Of a stretch of DNA of 64,000 nucleotides, positions 62,134 to 64,000 are shown in pieces. The position numbers and the translations under genes are program-made. Source of the stretch: CAZTZL01 sp964537715 (GTDB taxonomy: Bacteria > Zhuqueibacterota > QNDG01 > DSAB01). The DNA lies in assembly GCA_964537715.1 (NCBI GenBank), contig CAZIAH010000006.1:7025-71024 (forward strand), written 5' to 3'. Below the pieces are notes generated by a model. That model ran no database searches. It was not told the origin of the DNA and was given only the letters and a program-made list of their open reading frames with translations. The first letter of the stretch is position 1. The number at the start of each line of letters is the position of its first letter.

Positions 62134-63396
62134 ATGAAATTGGGTAAATATTCCTTCGGTATAGGAGATCGTTTCGGTAGACAGGGAAAAGCACAGTTGG
62201 CCGCAATTATTCAGGCAAAAAAAGACGGCATCGCTGTTACGCCGGTCTGGAACAAATCACACCGGGAGCACGAAATCATCGGCACGCATCCCAAGCACGT
62301 GCGTCAGGAAGCCGATGATGCAGTACACGCGCTGCAATGGGAAGGCGTCTATTTGGTCGATGCCGATCATGTCAGCATGAAAACCGTGGATCCTTTTCTG
62401 GAAGTGAGTGACTTTTTTACGCTGGATGTGGCCGATTTTATCAATCAACCCGTGGATGCCATCGAGAGAGATGTTTTTGTCCAGAAAAATAGAAACTGTA
62501 TCGGGGAGTTTGCGTTGCCTGGTCTGGATCAAATTCTCTCCATTACAAAGGACGATCTTTTCTGTTGTGCGCATAAATATCTTTTTGCCGTTCAGGAAGC
62601 GAAACGGTTGTATAAAACCATTTTAGAAAAGAAGGGCGCGGCTCATTTTATCACCGAAATTTCCATGGACGAAACCAACATTCCGCAAACGCCTGCAGAA
62701 CTCTACTTGATTCTTCTCATGATTGCCCGTGAAAATATCCCCGTGCAGACCATTGCACCGAAGTTTTCAGGACGATTCAACAAAGGTGTGGATTATGTAG
62801 GCGATGTCCAGAATTTTGAAAAGGAATTTGAACAGGATGTGGCTGTCATTCAGCTGGCCATTCAATCTTTCTCGCTGCCGGGAACGCTCAAGCTGAGTGT
62901 GCATTCGGGAAGCGATAAATTCAGCATCTATGCACCGATCCGTAAAACGCTCGAAAAGACCGGAGCCGGGATTCATGTAAAAACCGCGGGAACGACCTGG
63001 CTCGAGGAAGTGATCGGTCTGGCCGAAGCGGGAGGGGACGGGCTCTCTCTTGCTAAAGAAATATACTGTCAAGCGTATGAACAGAGAAAGGCTCTCTGCC
63101 AGCCGTATGCTACTGTGATCGATATTCGGAAAAATCGTTTGCCCGAACCCGACAACGTCAGGAAATGGAGCAGTGACACTTTCGTGGCTGCTTTACGCCA
63201 CGATCCGAATTCAAAACAGTATAATTCCGATTTTCGTCAACTGATTCATGTGGCTTACAAAATTGCAGCCCAGATGGGCAACCGCTATCTCGATGGATTG
63301 CAGAAACATGAAGCGGTCATTGCCAAAAATGTGACCCAAAATCTGTTAGAAAGACATATTCGTGCGATCTTTCCAAGTCAGGGGAATGGTCAATAA
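62134..63396 (+). CDS. uxaE: Tagaturonate epimerase family protein (UxaE)
   Basis: The product is 420 residues from the ATG at 62134, 6-7 nt after GGGAGA; the in-frame ATG at 62119 overlaps that site. It opens LGKYSFGIGDRFGRQGKAQL and contains WNKSHREHEIIGTHP, VDADHVSMKTVD, ITEISMDETN, IAPKFSGRFNKGVDYVGD and KLSVHSGSDKFSIYAPI, all typical of UxaE (PF16257). The family interconverts D-tagaturonate and D-fructuronate, letting galacturonate from pectin enter the glucuronate branch of the pathway. No uxa/kdg genes lie in the window. The enzyme is cytoplasmic; catabolism of imported uronates fits the CBM35-like and GH content around it. Confidence 0.88.
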   Translation: MKLGKYSFGIGDRFGRQGKAQLAAIIQAKKDGIAVTPVWNKSHREHEIIGTHPKHVRQEADDAVHALQWEGVYLVDADHVSMKTVDPFLEVSDFFTLDVADFINQPVDAIERDVFVQKNRNCIGEFALPGLDQILSITKDDLFCCAHKYLFAVQEAKRLYKTILEKKGAAHFITEISMDETNIPQTPAELYLILLMIARENIPVQTIAPKFSGRFNKGVDYVGDVQNFEKEFEQDVAVIQLAIQSFSLPGTLKLSVHSGSDKFSIYAPIRKTLEKTGAGIHVKTAGTTWLEEVIGLAEAGGDGLSLAKEIYCQAYEQRKALCQPYATVIDIRKNRLPEPDNVRKWSSDTFVAALRHDPNSKQYNSDFRQLIHVAYKIAAQMGNRYLDGLQKHEAVIAKNVTQNLLERHIRAIFPSQGNGQ

Positions 63397-63415
63397 TTTA
63401 ATTAAACAGATGTGA

Positions 63416-64000
63416 TCATTTCAGAATATATGATATTTCCAGATCGATTGGTTGATTCTTTTCCATCAGAATGACAGCCATTCGGTGTTTTTTGTCAAAT
63501 GTAAATGGAACGGTTTTTCCTTTCGATACGATCCGTTCCGGTTTGTTCTCACATCTCAGCTCGATTCTCGAAGGACTCATCAAAGCATCCGAATGAAACC
63601 GGATTTTCCCAGATGAATGTTGAAGTCCCATTTCTTTTTCACTGTCCCCGTCAAAATAGTCCACATAGGTGAAAGTCGTCTGCTCACCGGTTTTTCCCGG
63701 AAACAGATGAATGGTGATATCACTGTTTTGATCCGGCGGTTTCATCCACTTCTTGGCATTGCTCTGATAAATCTGTCCGGTTACATAGATCGAATTTCCC
63801 TTGATAAACACCGGGATGATTTCGATTGGCACTTCTTTCGTCAGCGTTGCCGGCCCAACATATTCGTCATTCGGATCGTTTAATGCGATCCAGTTTCCTT
63901 TGGGCAGATAGATGGTTCTGGGGTTTTCTTTTGTGAATACCGGTGCGATCATAATCGCATGACAAAATATGTTTTCGTCCGAAATGGTTTAGGTCTTATC
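63416..64000 (-). pseudogene. C-terminal end of a GH31 glycosidase with in-frame stop (partial)
   Basis: The minus-strand frame reads TISDENIFCHAIMIAPVFTK, then ENPRTIYLPKGNW and VPIEIIPVFIKGNSIYV, the C-terminal beta-sandwich region of GH31 alpha-glucosidases and alpha-xylosidases. The family similarity extends upstream of the first ATG (63952), but a TAA stop interrupts the frame at 63989-63991, just before TISDE. A Tyr or Trp codon would be expected there (D-P-x-T-(Y/W)-x-I-S-D-E). The gene is therefore broken by a nonsense change, a frameshift or an error; the catalytic barrel would lie outside the window. Confidence 0.6.

Noticed and set aside
62040..62148. 29-codon GTG frame after CAAGGAGGTG, overlapping the uxaE start
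   Set aside because: The GTG lies inside the ribosome-like site itself, and the peptide shows nothing recognisable; a leader peptide cannot be supported.
1..64000. CRISPR arrays, rRNA or tRNA genes, phage genes
   Set aside because: No regularly spaced short repeats, no tRNA arm signatures and no phage structural or integrase proteins were seen.

Overview
The window looks like a chromosomal segment of a free-living, Gram-negative, probably anaerobic or facultative polysaccharide degrader from the Bacteroidota/Ignavibacteriota/Calditrichota/KSB1 neighbourhood. The main reason is that seven exported proteins end in the roughly 85-residue type IX secretion (T9SS) sorting module that opens with NQNYPNPFNP or a variant of it. 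Lipoproteins, outer-membrane beta-barrels, ECF sigma factors and LytTR signalling fit the same picture. No rRNA, tRNA, CRISPR array or complete insertion sequence was found, and the exact phylum cannot be fixed from this window alone.

Layout. 1-2783 (minus): the N-terminal part of a giant exported parallel beta-helix protein made of near-identical 454-residue tandem units. 3054-6500 (minus): a secreted arylsulfotransferase-like protein with a T9SS tail, and a HEAT-repeat protein. 6823-15437 (minus): a 1750-residue multi-PAS sensor kinase behind a small outer-membrane barrel gene, and a hybrid kinase with a receiver domain. 15923-19591 (plus): an aromatic/serine-rich lipoprotein, a FadL-type barrel, a second envelope protein and an ArgR-type repressor. 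19745-22835 (minus): the operon phzF-like / pabB-pabC fusion / ferritin-like. 23114-30607: a carbohydrate-active locus with GH3 and GH16 on plus facing CE2 esterase, CBM/X2/metallo-beta-lactamase protein and a degenerate membrane kinase on minus. 30885-35160 (minus): ECF sigma / small membrane protein / signal peptidase I, a STAS-like protein, an aldo-keto reductase and a coiled-coil protein. 35338-38788 (plus): a LytS/LytTR two-component pair and a GC-rich Y-family polymerase. 39224-63396: mostly plus-strand accessory genes, including five more T9SS cargo proteins in beta-propeller families or with a CBM-like domain, a DUF4143 ATPase behind a double palindromic operator, a broken REP-associated transposase, a GH2 enzyme, a SigZ/permease pair on minus and a tagaturonate epimerase. 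63416-64000 (minus): the C-terminal end of a GH31 enzyme with an in-frame stop.

How it works together. GH3, GH16, GH2, GH31, the CE2 esterase, CBM-bearing secreted proteins and UxaE suggest deacetylation and depolymerisation of plant or algal polysaccharides, with uronate catabolism inside the cell. The exported beta-propellers and beta-helix proteins are likely cell-surface or released proteins carried by T9SS, whose core machinery is not in the window.

The most unusual signal is a dispersed, same-strand, roughly 85-nt element. It has a gap-free 34-nt core at six places (34511, 46257, 51174, 53439, 55793, 59609) and a preceding hairpin with compensatory changes. In four cases the core begins 50-70 nt after the stop codon of a large exported protein gene. 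A truncated RAYT transposase sits among the copies. Other leads are the 1362-bp near-perfect tandem duplication, the tandem 22-bp palindromes before the DUF4143 ATPase, a predicted pseudokinase in an esterase operon, and the Cys-rich SigZ/permease pair.
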